A DNA stretch of 64,000 bases. Source: Enoplolaimus lenunculus (Eukaryota > Nematoda > Enoplea > Enoplida > Thoracostomopsidae). A program made the translations under genes and the position numbers. How positions within the stretch are numbered: position 1 is the first letter of the stretch; each line of letters opens with the position of its first letter. Below, one piece after another: positions 12,360 through 23,999 of the stretch. The DNA lies in NCBI GenBank assembly GCA_030248215.1, contig JASANG010002902.1, forward strand, positions 62,001 to 126,000, read 5' to 3'. The notes under the pieces are model-generated. The model was not told the origin of the DNA and made no database searches. It saw nothing but the letters and a program-made list of their open reading frames with translations.

Positions 12360-12607
12360 TATGGCATGGCTTCCAAAGTTTTCAATTACCTGTTAGAAAT
12401 GCGTGATTGACTTGGATAATTCGACCGTTCTGTGAATCTGGTACAGTTCCGTAACCAGAATTTGGTAAACAGGTTCGACTGAACGAACGTTTGAAGCCGA
12501 TCGGATTTTAGGCAAACGTAAGTAGAAAATGGGTAAACCTAAAAACTGTTGAAATATCAAAAAAATTGAGTTTTCGCTGCTTCTGCTGCTGCGATCTTGA
12601 TCAGCCG

Positions 12608-12905
12608 CAGAGACGGATCCAAAAACTGTTGACGGAACGGTGGCAGGCTGGCAAATGTTATGAAACGCAAAAATTGTACGGTAGAAAGCGACCTTATTTT
12701 ATCGCCAAAAAGTTATCTGAAGGCCAAAAATGGTATTAAGGTAGATGATTCCTTACCATTTTATCACAAAGAAATTGTGTGCGAAAAATTGTGTTTTACA
12801 GAAAATTTTCGGCCGGGAAAAATTGTAAAGTAGAAGGAACCTTACCATTTTATCACAAAAAAGTTGTGACGGAAGCGGGGTGAGCGTACGCCACCGCTGG
12901 ATTCG
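12608..12905. mobile_element. Family G element, other orientation
   Basis: It starts with GACGGATCCAAAAACTG and ends with CACCGCTGGATTCGCC. The inside has AAAATTGTACGGTAG and CCTTACCATTTTATCAC, the reverse-strand versions of the motifs in 11781-12359. Confidence 0.65.
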
Positions 12906-13152
12906 CCAGTGGTCAGCTGCTATTGTAACCCAAACTTAAGTTACTACGACGGTGGGGAAACTTGAATTGACTGCATAATTTGAAATAAATTTAATACCGT
13001 AAGCGATAGATTAGTGCTCCCCTGACCAGTGTTTAAGCACACAAAAACGGTCCCCATATTTAAAATAGTTTAATTCCAACTTTGGCACATGTAAATGTAA
13101 AGTCAGTCAATGAAACTCTCGACCAGAATATGATAGCATAGGGGGGCCAGAG

Positions 13153-13333
13153 CAGTGGCGGATCCAGGATCTCAAAATGGGGGGGGGGGGGCAAAATTTC
13201 ACAGGTAATAAACTTAGTTTTGACTCACACACAAACCACGAACTATTGTCACAAAATTGCTATATCATTTTTGTCGAGATGCTGTTGGGGGGGCGGCCCA
13301 CGGAAGGGGTGGCCCCCCATGGATCCGCCATTG
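13153..13333. mobile_element. Family F hAT-like MITE, copy 1
   Basis: Ends CAGTGGCGGATCCAGGATC and CATGGATCCGCCATTG. The flanks GGCCAGAG (13145-13152) and GGCCCAGAG (13334-13342) differ by one inserted base. Homopolymer G runs lie inside both arms. It is 181 bp and non-coding. Confidence 0.85.
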
Positions 13334-13499
13334 GGCCCAGAGTATGACAAAAAAGGCATTTCATTTAATGAATATATTTCGGCCGGGGGGGCGATGGTTT
13401 CTACAGGGGTGGTGGTGCGCCCCTGTCTCGATGCCACAAAAGTTTCGGCCCTGCATGTAACAAAAAAATACACTGAGACACTCACATTATTTAAAAATT

Positions 13500-13765
13500 G
13501 TGTATAGAAGACACACACAAAATGTGACACATACACATAAACGATGGATATTGTATGCGTAGAACTTACATTAGACGCACATAAAACAATTTTAGACACA
13601 CACAAAACAATTTATACACAAAGAACAATTGAGACACACAAAACAATCTAAACAAACACAAAACTATTTAGACGTCCACAAAATAACTTAGACACCCACA
13701 AAACAATTTAGACACAAAGAACAATTGAGACACTCAAAACAATTTAGACACTCACAAAACAACAA
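13500..13765. repeat. Degenerate tandem repeat (ACACACAAAACAATTTAG)
   Basis: About ten imperfect units of GACACACACAAAACAATTTA, of variable length, fill the space between two family F copies in opposite orientation. It is a minisatellite with no coding capacity. Confidence 0.8.
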
Positions 13766-13916
13766 TTTATTAATGCTTCGATCGGCGGCAAACATCAAAG
13801 GTAGACATTTTGTGCGAAAAGTTGACAAAATTTATAGATTCCAAACGCCCCTTATTGCAAGTCGATAGCCCCCTGTATGCAATAATCAAGCATGTATGTC
13901 TTATGGTTTACGTGCT

Positions 13917-14094
13917 CAATGGCGGATCCATGGGGGGCCACCGCGGGCGTGGGCCCCCCCAGCAGCGTCTCGACAGAAATTATATAGCAATTTTGTAACA
14001 ATAGTTCGTGGTTTGTGTGTGTGGGTCAAAAATAAGTTTATTACCTGTGAAATTTTGCCCCCCCCCCCAATTTTGAGATCCTGGATCCGCCACT
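13917..14094. mobile_element. Family F hAT-like MITE, copy 2 (inverted)
   Basis: The same element as 13153-13333 in opposite orientation, ending CTGGATCCGCCACTG. The flanks TACGTGCT (13909-13916) and TTCGTGCT (14095-14102) match at 7 of 8. Its own duplication shows it is an independent insertion, not part of one large inverted repeat. Confidence 0.85.
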
Positions 14095-14213
14095 GTTCGT
14101 GCTTACAATGTTAACGTAACAGCAAAACAGGGAATGTATCATTGTGTTTTTAGCTGTATATATTTAAACCACGAAATTTTTAATTAAAACACACCTTCTG
14201 GCATGTAAACAAT

Positions 14214-14508
14214 GGCTGGGTTTGCGAAATCTTACTTAAGTATTTACTTTAGCTTTTATACTGAAATAATTAAAACTTAAAGTCGCCGACTTAAGTAAAT
14301 ACTTAATAAACATTTTTATCAAAAACACTTCGATTAGACCAAGGTTAGTATGCCTGAACAGTTAATTTGTAATATATCAAATTTAGTGAGCGACTTTAAG
14401 ATTTATTTAACTTGAGTACGTTTTTAAAGACAGCAAAATGGTTAAGTAAACACTTTACACGTACTTAAGTACTAAACGACACTCAAATAAAGTTTCAGAA
14501 ACCCAGCC
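14214..14508. mobile_element. Family L palindromic element, copy 1
   Basis: Inverted ends GGCTGGGTTTGCGAAATC and GTTTCAGAAACCCAGCC. The interior repeats TACTTAAGTA and TTAAGTATTTACTT on both strands. A related copy is at 50309-50615. Confidence 0.7.
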
Positions 14509-14914
14509 AATATGATTGGCGCAATTGATTGAAAGTCGAAACTTAAATGTAAAATATTAGTAGAATTTGCAGTTTTTTTAGCTATTTTTGAGTTGTATTA
14601 ACGCTATTTTTAATATGTATACTCATTTTAATTGAACCAAACATTTTAAAATTGTATTTCGGATCGAGAATGTCAATGTTCAAGACAAAACTGGTCATAT
14701 TTCGAAACGAAATTAATCCAGGATCGCTGATTGGCTAATAATTTATAAAAAGTTGGAAGTCTGAAAGCGTAACCTCCAAAATTAGTTTTAAATTCAGTGA
14801 AGTTTTTAAAATTGTTTTTTGGTTTCCAACGTCAAGCCTTTTACGCTGATGTCCATTCAACACCAGATGAACGGGCGGTAAACATGGCCCGGTTTAATCT
14901 CAGTAAGGAGTATC

Positions 14915-15073
14915 GGTCAATATAAAGCACTTCGAAGGGCGGATCAGTATTATAAGCATATTCCTAAGCCTAAGCCTAATCCTAAGACAAGCCAAGAAAA
15001 TTAGCCTGAAGTTTAAGCTTACTCGATTGCAGTCCCGCGGAAACGCGTTCCGCTCCGGATCATTACATGAGCC
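14915..15073. mobile_element. Family A MITE (TAAGCC orientation)
   Basis: It begins GGTCAATATAAAG and ends CATTACATGAGCC. A short TAAGCC array lies at the left and the conserved TTTAAGCTTACTCGATTGCAG block at the right. The orientation is opposite to 30551-30740. Confidence 0.7.
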
Positions 15074-15683
15074 GGAATTTTATAAACTGTAGTCTGGGAT
15101 CACGACGTAAAACAAGCAGCTCATGAAAGGAGCAGGAAGACTCGATCAGTGTGTAATTTATGAATCAATAAGATATTAAACGACAAAGTTAAATTTTAAA
15201 AAAATGCTAAATCTTTGCCAGATGCAAAAATTGAATTTTTTTAGACCAAATTAATGATTTTCGTATATGTTTTGTAAAACTGCTATTTTTAGATTTGAAA
15301 CGTTGTTTTTGCAACAAAATGCAATTTGTACAAATTGTACCATTGGTAAAAGGTAATTGATTTGGTGTTTGCTGTTCGTTGTTTTACAGAAATTCACAAA
15401 ATCTTATGCAGCATCGGTTAATATTGTCACTATAGCAAGTTTTCGCTAATGTCTTTATTTTTATTGTAATTAAATGTTAGGGTTTTGCCTCAAGTGTACA
15501 GAAAAAGATATTTCATTTTCCCTGAAATTCTAAAAATACAAGAAAAAGAAACGCTTTTAACAGGCATAGCATAACATTATGGGGTTTAAGGGTTAAAATA
15601 AATTCCTTTTAGGTATAACCTACCGAAATGAAATAATCGGTTTACGTCAGTAATTACTGCCTATCGGCGGTGTTTGCTCTTTC

Positions 15684-15850
15684 GGCCAATATAAACAACA
15701 GGGGCGGAACAGTATTATAAGCATGTTCCTAAATCTAAGCCAAAGCCTACGACTAAAGCGTAAGGAATGAGTATATTGTTAAACCTACGCCTCAAAGCTT
15801 AGTCTTACTCTTTACTAGTCCCACAGCAAAACGTTCCGCACCGTAATTTT
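15684..15850. mobile_element. Family A MITE, decayed
   Basis: The left end GGCCAATATAAACAACAGG is intact and the right end (AAAACGTTCCGCACCG) is eroded. The hexamer array is degraded to isolated CTAAGC and CCTAC motifs. Confidence 0.65.
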
Positions 15851-16290
15851 TGCAGGGGGCCACTCTTTCTAATCTACAAATAATATAAGTTTACCACGAG
15901 TACAGCACTGGTGTTTAGCGGCAGTGGAGTGAGTTCAAAGGTAACCTAAAATTAACTCGATTTTTAATTTATTATATTTCAACTTGAAACTCAACGGAAA
16001 TGCGCCACTGTTTCTGTGGACTGCCAACAAATCCGGATTATATTTACACTCTAATATTTCTTCAAAGCAATATATCAAAGACCTAATTGTTTATGTATAT
16101 TGCGCAGTTTATGACCATTGCTTACCATCGGTTCTTAGATTGTGATAACAAGATAAAGTTTCAATTACCGTAGTATATTTGTTGAAATTATACATTGAAA
16201 TCGTTCTGAACTTAAAGCGTTAAAGTTGTCAATTTGTTTCCCAAAAAATGGCTTTGACATTAAAAATAGGTTCGTTTCGTATCCTCTATT

Positions 16291-16450
16291 CAGGAGCCAG
16301 CTCACTATGCTAGGGGGGCTAAAAAGTTTTCAGTAGGGGCATACAAGTGTTATCGTTGACTTACAAGCAGGATTGATCATTTTCCAATGTGGGGGCATAA
16401 TTTTTCCAGGGGGAGGTTGAGCCCACCTGCCCCCCTTGGCTATGGGCCTG
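16291..16450. mobile_element. Family E hAT-like MITE
   Basis: Ends CAGGAGCCAGCTCAC and GGCTATGGGCCTG. The flanks CCTCTATT (16283-16290) and CTTCTATT (16451-16458) match at 7 of 8 positions. Confidence 0.8.
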
Positions 16451-17052
16451 CTTCTATTGCAGGATGCAACAAGAAGCCTACATCTTTTACAAGCGCATGC
16501 CTAAAGTTAAACCAGCATTTTAATGATTGCTGCTGATTTGCACTTAAATGAAGTTTTGCGTTATAGCTCCAATGAATCGTTCACACCTGGGAAAGCGTAC
16601 TAGAAACAACAAAATTTCAAACCGAGTAAATAAAGCGCAAAACTTTTGGCTTTTCAACGATCGTTAGCTAACTAAGCTAATAGCGTATGTTTTTCACCAG
16701 TAACTCTTAAAAGTTTTGATGCGGGTACAAACTGACAATTTTTGACCCGAGTGATATATTCAAATCGTTACCCGCGGGTATACCTACGGCTAAAATTCTT
16801 TACCCGACCTGCGTGCGTTTACCCGGAAGTGGAGTCCCTCAGTAGTTAATACCATTCGTCCTGCTTGTTTATAACCGGGTGGGTGTGTTTGAAGACGTCA
16901 ACGTAAATTTTGCCTAAATCTGTTTCAACTTCGGTTCCGGTACAATTTGTTACCCTCGGGTTCCGGTTTTTTTCCACATCGAGTTGGAGTTTATCTCAAC
17001 CGGATACGCTACGTGTTGAAGACTTTTCGTTATCATGAAATAGTTTTGATGA
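16451..17052. other. Intergenic DNA with CCCG-rich remnant
   Basis: No gene. Around 16735-17000 lie repeated GTTACCCG and GGTTCCGG motifs that also occur at 26137-26862 and in family I, probably an eroded element. Confidence 0.4.
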
Positions 17053-17472
17053 TACTGTATTGATCCGATTAAGAGGGGGTTCGATTTTCAGTCCGAATCA
17101 GTTGGAGTCCGTATCCCTAATAAGTGTCCGTAAGCAGAAACCCTAATTAGAGTCCATAAATGTCAATTAACCCTAATTGTAGCACTTAAATGACTCCAGG
17201 ACCAAATAATTTGAGTTCGAAACTTTAAAGCCTACTTAAATTTTGAAAGTACATTCCTAAGTATAATCTTGTATTATCACTCAAGCTATTGACACAAGAC
17301 AAATAGACGTTTATTCAACGGATAATTGCAGTACCGGATATATATTCGTAACGAAAGGTGGCGGAGGGCGGATTAAAAATAAATAACAGTCCGTAACCGA
17401 ATAACAAGGGGGGTGCCCTCCGGAGAGGCGAAATAAATATCTGTCCCCCTGTTATTCGGATCACTACAGTAA
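17053..17472. mobile_element. Family H element, copy 2
   Basis: Starts TACTGTATTGATCCGATTAA and ends CGGATCACTACAGTA, inverted. The interior aligns by eye with 2085-2542, including TCAACGGATAATTGCAGTAC. Confidence 0.75.
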
Positions 17473-17959
17473 TACCATTCATTCACATCTCATGATCATC
17501 AAAGGTCGCCAGACAGCCAGCAGTTACGCATAGTTTTTTTTGTTTAACACCGAGGCTCAGCCCATAATAGGTACATTTGTTACAATAGCGGCAAAACATC
17601 AAAGACGACACCGCCGTCGCTGCTGCTGTTCCCCCCACACACACTGTGTGTGCGAGAGAGACAAGTTGTATATGTTGTACATGTATACATATATATTAAT
17701 GCATGCGTGTGAATTATGACGTTGTTGATTGGCTAATTTAAATCGTACATATCATATACGAGCTCTGTCGATATCAAAGGGAGCCGCCACCTAAGCCACG
17801 ACTCCCTAAACAGGGGATCAAGGGCTAATTTCGTTACCATATATAGTGTTCCCTCCCTGTTCAAAAATTTCTGTATCTGCCTTATACGTTTAAATACCCT
17901 GAATATCAACAGTATATCAAAATGCGACCTATACACAGAGGGGTGTGGTTAATATTTCT

Positions 17960-18141
17960 GGCTCATGTTACTTTCAGCGGCGTAACAGTAGATTAAGCGT
18001 ATTCCTAAGCCTAAACTTAAGCCTAAGCGTTGCGAAAATGAATTCTTAAGCCTAAAGGAAAAAAACGTAATCTAGAATCTTCAAACCTACTCTTTTATGG
18101 ACCCACCTGAAACTTGGACGCCCGTTAAAGTAACATCGGCC
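17960..18141. mobile_element. Family B hAT-like MITE, copy 1
   Basis: Ends GGCTCATGTTACTTTCAG and GTTAAAGTAACATCGGCC. The flanks ATATTTCT and ATATTTGT match at 7 of 8 positions. A short TAAGCC array lies near one end, and GTAATCTAGAATCTTCAAAC with CTCTTTTATGGACC is the family B block near the other. Confidence 0.8.
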
Positions 18142-19249
18142 ATATTTGTCATGTTTACCAGGGTATCAGTGTTATTTCCAATATCACACACGGTTTCTTC
18201 TAAAAAGCCTTAGAAACCAGGAGCTATCAAGCCATCGACCAATATCCCAACGCATATCCTGGTTCATACGCCAGGCAAACTGAATAACAACTGATAATTT
18301 TAGTGAAATATTTTGTCAAATTTTTGCACTGATAGTAAAAATGTAGTTTTGACGGAAGTTTTCAACAGAGGTTTCTGTTGTGTTCTTAGCTCGTTTTTTT
18401 TCGGCCAAACTCGATCCATCAGGATGTCGAGATGAGTTTGAGTTGAAACCATCGTTAACGTGTGTTTGTTCGAAACCTGAGTTTGACTATCACACATTCA
18501 GCCCTGTGGGGAGGGAATTGTGTGATGTCTTTAGCTACAGTAAGTCGTGTTCCGTTTCTAATTCATTCACTAAACGCTGATTGGTCAATATTAAACCGGT
18601 GCTGTATATTTTGCCTTTTAACATTTGCCGACTTTGGGGTCGAACAATAACCGAGACGTATTGGAAGGTGGGGTTCGTTTTGCGCTATCCCGCCGGTTTG
18701 TGTATCATACATTTTTGATCGAACATACGTTTCTGTGGGGTCGAAATAATTCACTCTGGCCTACGGTTTTAGACGCATTTTTGTCTACTTAATTTTTAAG
18801 TTTTATGAATTTTTTCGGAATGCCTGGTTTAGTGAAAGTGTTTACGGTAGCAGTCCGCGTTCCGACTGTGTTTGAATTGGAAAACATTTTTCGCTCACAA
18901 AAAATAAATATTTCAAATATTGCTAGAGTTGTCGTGCTACTACAGTTGCGTTTTGAACAGACAATATAATTGCAGGGCGGCGGGGTGGTTTTTGAAAATG
19001 TACCCCGTAAACTAAATCAGCGTTTATTTATTGCGTTTCAAGTATTCAATATCTGCGATTGTCTGCATGCCAACGACGACAGGTTAACGGGTGTTATTTT
19101 TACTCGGGTTAACTCGGCATGGAACGAGAAAAATGTTTTACTCTCCGATGGATCAACTCAATAACAAAAAATGTTCAAATAACGAGAATCTATGTATAAT
19201 TATTATGTAAATTTTTCGTATCAAACGAATTTAGACACTGTAATCCGGA
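18142..19249. other. Intergenic DNA, nothing identified
   Basis: Several overlapping short open frames lie at 18300-18755 on both strands. None has a recognisable domain or consistent splice context, so I treat them as chance frames. Confidence 0.4.
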
Positions 19250-19303
19250 AAAAAGCCTATTTCGTATAGAGTCAATTTGAGCTCACCATTTTTTGCAGTG
19301 TAG
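19250..19303. mobile_element. Family C right-end fragment
   Basis: Only the terminal ~54 bp remain: GCCTATTTCG, AGAGTCAATTTGA and CCATTTTTTGCAGTGTA. Confidence 0.65.
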
Positions 19304-19397
19304 CTACACCTTTTAATATTGTGATAAAGCGCTAGTGCTTAGTATATAATCTCATGCGTAACGTTGTCATTTGACCTTTAGCAAATTCAGCTATATA

Positions 19398-19498
19398 TTT
19401 CATAGCTCTTGCAAGCAGGGTTGAAAAATTTCTAGGGTGGCCAAAATTTTTCCAGGGTGGCTGAGCTCAACACTAGCCCCCCATTGACTCTGGACCCG
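19398..19498. mobile_element. Family E fragment
   Basis: Family E internal motifs (GCAAGCAGGGTTGAAAAATT, AAAATTTTTCCAGGGTGG) and a decayed right end (GGACCCGAG). The left end is missing. Confidence 0.6.
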
Positions 19499-19729
19499 AG
19501 TTCTTGCACACTTCCAGCTCATTTTCCGTGATTTTTAGGTTTTGGTATAAACTTAAGCTTATTGTTAGGCTTTTACTTTGGCTTACTAGTTTAATGGTGG
19601 ACAGTTGGAAATTGTACAGGTTTCGATTCAGTCATATTTCTTGGGCGAATTTGCTGACCCGAACCTCTTATATATTCGGATTTTAAATTTCTTTGTACTT
19701 AAACGAACCGCATTATTGTTGTTATCTAT

Positions 19730-19792
19730 ATTTTTTATTATTATTATTATTATTGTTGTTGTTGTTGTTTTTGTTGTTGTTTTTGTTGTAAC
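19730..19792. repeat. (ATT)n/(GTT)n microsatellite
   Basis: A compound TTA then GTT trinucleotide run. It opens frames encoding poly-Ile/Val or poly-Thr that should not be read as genes. Confidence 0.85.
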
Positions 19793-20230
19793 CTCTAAGT
19801 ACCATAGTGAGCTGTTAAGCTTCGTAGCTTCCAAAATCATTCGTATTTGATTGTCTACACGAAACTTTGTCCGTCTTTAATTGGTTATTCACATTCGACC
19901 TGGTCAATTGTCAATTTGTAACCTAAACCATTAAAATCGCTATCGTACAGGCAGTACAAAAGCGTTTTCAGCACAGTTTCACTGAAACCAGTTCACTGAA
20001 ACCAGCTGAGACAGCGTTAATTGTCAATTTAGACGTCGTTATTGTATCATAATGACACTATTCGAAGCGTCGTTAAAGTTTACGTATACGTAAGCGACGA
20101 CGGAATTATTTTTCGATAAAACATTTCGAGGGAACAGATGTAAAATACGATTACGGTTGAAACGAACACAGGGTTTATGTACACAGGGGTGTGGGAACGA
20201 TTTTTGAGGGTCAAACACGAGCGCCGCAGG

Positions 20231-20478
20231 GGCCAATTTATGGAACAGGACAGGAACAGTAGGATAAGCATATTCGTAAGCCTAAGCCTAAGCCTAAGCG
20301 TATGGATGAACCTATTCCAAAGCCTAAGCCTGAGCATAAGCCTAAGCCTAAGCCTAAGCGTATGGATGAACCTATTCCCAAGCCTAAGCATAAGCCTAAG
20401 CAAAAAGTTAGTCTAAAGCTTTAACTGACTAGTACAGCCCCGCCGGAAAACGATCCGGTCCTGCTCTATACTTGTGTC
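20231..20478. mobile_element. Family A MITE with three TAAGCC arrays
   Basis: Starts GGCCAATTTATGGAACAGG; the right end carries CCGGTCCTGCTCTATACTTG. The core has three CCTAAG arrays separated by near-identical CGTATGGATGAACCTATTCC spacers, an internal duplication. Flanks GCCGCAGG and GTAGCAGG match at 6 of 8. Confidence 0.8.
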
Positions 20479-20836
20479 GTAGCAGGTATCCCCAAAGTGG
20501 AGGTTCCATTAAAGTTTTACTTTTGGGTCATTCCAGGATATGATTGGTTCTCTGGTGTGCCCCAAGCAGACCAATCGAAAAAATTTCGCCAGCAAAAGAC
20601 CGGCACATTTTTTGGCACTAAATGTTTGAACCATTTTTTAGGGTTTCTGGAGTGAGAGACTCGTGACACGCTTGTTCCAGCCTGCTTGCTTGTATATTTT
20701 CCCACGGTCAAGGTTATCGCTTAGGTAAGCTAGCTATCTCTGAAATGGCACGTTTTAAGCCTATGCCTACGCCTGTGGACGGCCCGAGTACAGAAGTCAT
20801 CCGCCAATTGCTAACATGACTTCATAGAACAACAAA

Positions 20837-21061
20837 ATGGTGTCCATCAGGGGGGTTTCAGTGGAACCGCTTGAAAATGCCAGCGAAGCGTATGTATGCG
20901 AAACGCTGAGCGAGTTCACTGAAGATTATTTTGTAACAAGGCATATCGGCATATCGCTTCCAAGAAAATCCACACTTTAACTGTCCCACATTCCTGGTCA
21001 ACGACTATAGGTTTGTGCCAACAGCCATTAACGGTTCATTTTGGTATGGATCCTCGTGCCA
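20837..21061 (+). pseudogene. Unidentified coding-like segment with a frame change
   Basis: An ATG in good context (AACAAAATGG, 20837) opens a 47-codon frame ending at TAA 20978-20980. Its amino-acid composition is balanced and acidic, with no repeat content. In the +1 frame, after a TAA at 20934, an equally protein-like stretch runs 20937-21061, rich in aromatic, Pro and Asn residues, and reaches a good splice donor (CCA|GTAAGA, GT at 21062). The two look like one coding region broken by a single-base indel between about 20930 and 20975. A sequencing error or unrelated chance frames are alternatives. I do not recognise the protein. Confidence 0.35.
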
Positions 21062-21121
21062 GTAAGACTAGCTGAAGACATTGTGTAAAGTTAATATCAC
21101 CAAGAGTGCAGGTTTCGTATG

Positions 21122-21340
21122 GTACAAAATGTACCACCGGGCGTTGCGTTTGTGGCCGACCCCCTTGTTTACAGGAGCGGTTGTTGTTACATGCAATAAC
21201 CATAAATTAAATTAGAAGCGGAGATATTTGTTGCCGGATAGATAAAGCGCCACGGTTCGCATAGGTTGTACCCCCTTCTAAATAAAGGGTGCAGGGCAAA
21301 AATGCAACGCGTGCCGGGTACATTGTTTTCTACACAGAAT
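21122..21340. mobile_element. Small inverted-repeat element
   Basis: The left arm ACAAAATGTACCACCGGGCG and right arm CGTGCCGGGTACATTGTTTT are imperfect inverted repeats; GCGTTGCG and GCAACGCG also pair. It is about 0.2 kb and non-coding. No further copy is seen in this window. Confidence 0.55.
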
Positions 21341-22340
21341 GCACCCAGTTGCTTACTGTTGTTGAAGTATTGCATCATCCCCTTTTGATATAACCAATCA
21401 GTTCCAAAGTTGAAAGCTAAATTTACAGAAAAATATCACCTAATTTTAACTCGACTAGTAATACCAAGTCCAGTTGAAACCTTTAGTTGAAAACGGATCA
21501 AAAACTCGACTTGATCTACAATTTACAAAGTACCCGAATAAAGGCAAACTTTTCCAAGCCAACGTTGCCCTGTGTCCATCCAGTGTCATAAGCGTATCTC
21601 CATAATAGCTTCTATAGTAAAATAGTCGTAAAAAGGCTGTTGGGATAAGCTGTAGTCTAAAGCGGGCGGCAGAAAATAACGGATAGTTTAGATGTTCTTA
21701 GAAACAGCGCAACTGTTCTATAATCTCAAATATCAACGATACTCGTTCAAAAGTTGACAGTTTCAGGGTCAACTTTACCTGTTATGGACATCATGTCACA
21801 AATTGACAAAGTCAAATTGATAGTAACCACCAGCATGGTTATGCTGATTTTATGCCCACAATGTGAATTTAATTTTTGTCTCTTTGTATACTCAGCCAGT
21901 TTTGAATCAATTGAAATCGGCTTAGACGGACTTTAATTTTAGTGTTTCTAGCAAACTATCTTAATATGCGCCTATAGTTGAAGTATAGGTCTACGTTTAC
22001 AATCCATGACTGTATTATCATTGTCATTTAAACGATTCGGTACACTTTTAGTACTCTGGTTATTGAAGCTGGTGTGAGTCTGGTCAACGTTTGATAGCTT
22101 ATCAATTGAGTCTAAACGTACAAAAACAACGTGAATATTACTATTTTTTTTCGCTGAAATACTGTGAATTAAAATCTATTGAACAACGATATCAGTAGCT
22201 GGAAGAACCGTACCAGTAGCAGCAACAGCAGCAACAGCAACGACGACAACGACAGCAACAATAAAAAACAACAACAACAACAATAAAAGCAACACTTGAA
22301 CAATAAAAACAGATTAAAATTGTGTGCAACATTCAGCCAA
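21341..22340 (+). promoter_or_regulatory. Upstream region of the Hox gene
   Basis: About 1 kb before the Hox start carries none of the window's repeat families, unlike most of the locus. Its last ~110 bp (22215-22290) is CAA/CAG/CGA-rich and has the in-frame stop TAA at 22284-22286, so it is probably 5' UTR. I cannot place a transcription start or a convincing TATA box. Confidence 0.4.
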
Positions 22341-22437
22341 ATGCACATGAAAATGTATAATAATTGGAACACTGGAACAATAATAGAAAATCATTCACCG
22401 CCGACTGCAATCGCAGTTAATTATGGCTGGCAGCAGC

Positions 22438-22498
<61 letters not shown>

Positions 22499-22613
22499 CG
22501 CCACACAAATAACAACAAATACAAATACACTACTGAATGCGTCAGCAATCAGTTGTAGCAACACCAGCAACATTGGCGATTTGAAAACACAAAGCGTTGG
22601 TGGAACATTTAGC

Positions 22614-22645
<32 letters not shown>

Positions 22646-23832
22646 CTGCACAAATCTGATCGTCGGCAGTGGAAACAGCTGTAGAAGTATAAGCCAGCAA
22701 CGCCAAGACGACATTACTCAAACAATAGTCAATTTTTCAACTCATTGCCCGAACTCGATATCATCCCATCAACCGCATCGAAAGATTACAGGGACAGTTT
22801 TGGCGAATAATATTGATGGCAGTGGGACTGAAATGTCATTACTAGGCCATCATCATCATCATCATGCAAATTCCGGTGAAATCGTATATGATATGCGAAA
22901 TATTGCAGTAGCAGCAGTAGCACCAATAACAACCACAGAAACAGCAATTGGTGCCGCAGAATCAACTGAACAACGTGTTATTATCGACCAACCGGAGCCG
23001 CCAGCATCGCTAGCCATTAGCCATCAACAACACGCGTTCGCTGGGCATAATTCGCCACAACTTACCGCAGACGGCCACGTTATTCCGAGCGCTAATGATC
23101 TCTATAGTACACTGTATGATAGCGCAGTTGCAGCAACTGGACACCATCATAGTAGTCATCAACACGCAGCCGTTGCAAACAGTTTCGCAGTTGCAGCCCA
23201 AAACGCAGCGACCATGTTTTATTCAAATTATTCTCCACCGCCTATTGCTGCCACACATCATTACCATCATCATTTAGGGAACGCTGGAAGCAGTACTGTT
23301 CTAAACAACACCAAACTACATTCGAATCCCGATCATCATCTGAGAGACCAGCAAACGCATTCGTCCAACAGTGCAATGAGAACAAACGATCCGTCTGGAA
23401 TGAACAGCTGCGAGTCAAGAAACGGAAGTTCAGCGACAAATTGTAGCGTTAGCAGCTGTTCAGCAGCAGCTGCAGCAGCAGCAACCGTTGTGACACCGCC
23501 GTTTCCTGGATTTACTGGAACGCCTCAGCCACAGTTTAACAGCCATCTGGACTGGTTGAACGCGGCCGCAGCAAATCCATACTCATTCGCTTCGTCAGTG
23601 GCAGGATATCATGCCGCAAGTAGGCATCGCGCTGCTGCAGCTGCTGCTGCAGCCGCCGCTGCTTCATATTCGTCAGCGGCGGCCGCTGGACTTGGTGGAC
23701 TTCACGGCCATCCGGGCGGAACGTATTTTGGCAACGATCCGTCGAATGCGGGTATCGATCATTCCACGATGCACGCCGGTTCGTGTCAAGATAAAGCGGT
23801 TATTTTTCCATGGATGAAGTATACTGGAGCAG
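22341..23832 (+). CDS. Hox protein, exon 1 (low-complexity N-terminus and hexapeptide)
   Basis: First exon of a Hox transcription factor. The first in-frame ATG after the stop at 22284 is at 22341, with two more ATGs in the next four codons. It encodes residues 1-497 plus one base. Visible are poly-Gln (residues 31-52, nearly pure CAA), poly-Asn (92-102), six His (170-175), dispersed His pairs, and Ala runs near the end. The PBC/Exd-binding hexapeptide IFPWMK is at residues 488-493. The splice donor GCAG|GTAACT falls at 23832/23833 in phase 1, exactly the phase of the acceptor before exon 2. The open frame runs on to 23879, but that tail is intron. Hox proteins bind DNA with Exd/Pbx-type partners in the nucleus and set axial identity. 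An additional 5' exon cannot be excluded. Confidence 0.92.
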
Positions 23833-23928
23833 GTAACTTTTTTGAAAATTTAGGCTATGGTTTTACAACAGCGCTGTGAACCGGACTACGCTAGTCCTGA
23901 ATCCCTCAACGGCCCGGTCCCACTAGTC

Positions 23929-23999
23929 CGGAATTTCTCGCTTAGACTTAGGTTTAGGAATATGCTTATACTACTGTTCCGTCCCTGTTCTATACCTGG
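23929..23999. mobile_element. Family A fragment just inside the Hox intron
   Basis: The right part only: CTTAGACTTAGGTTTAGG, then ATATGCTTATACTACTGTTCC and CCCTGTTCTATACCTGGG. It begins about 100 bp after the splice donor. Confidence 0.7.

Noticed and set aside
13220-13605. Overlapping 95- and 118-codon open frames
   Set aside because: Both lie in a family F element and the neighbouring minisatellite.
20231-20478. TAAGCC arrays as a chromosome end or internal telomere
   Set aside because: Arrays are short, interrupted by fixed spacers and bounded by transposon ends with target duplications. No long terminal tract exists.
22421-22714. Minus-strand open frame with a long Cys run
   Set aside because: It is the antisense of the CAA/CAG glutamine and asparagine tracts of the Hox exon.
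23833-23879. C-terminal tail of the exon 1 open frame as protein
   Set aside because: It lies beyond a good donor whose phase matches the homeobox exon, and ending there would leave a Hox protein without a homeodomain.
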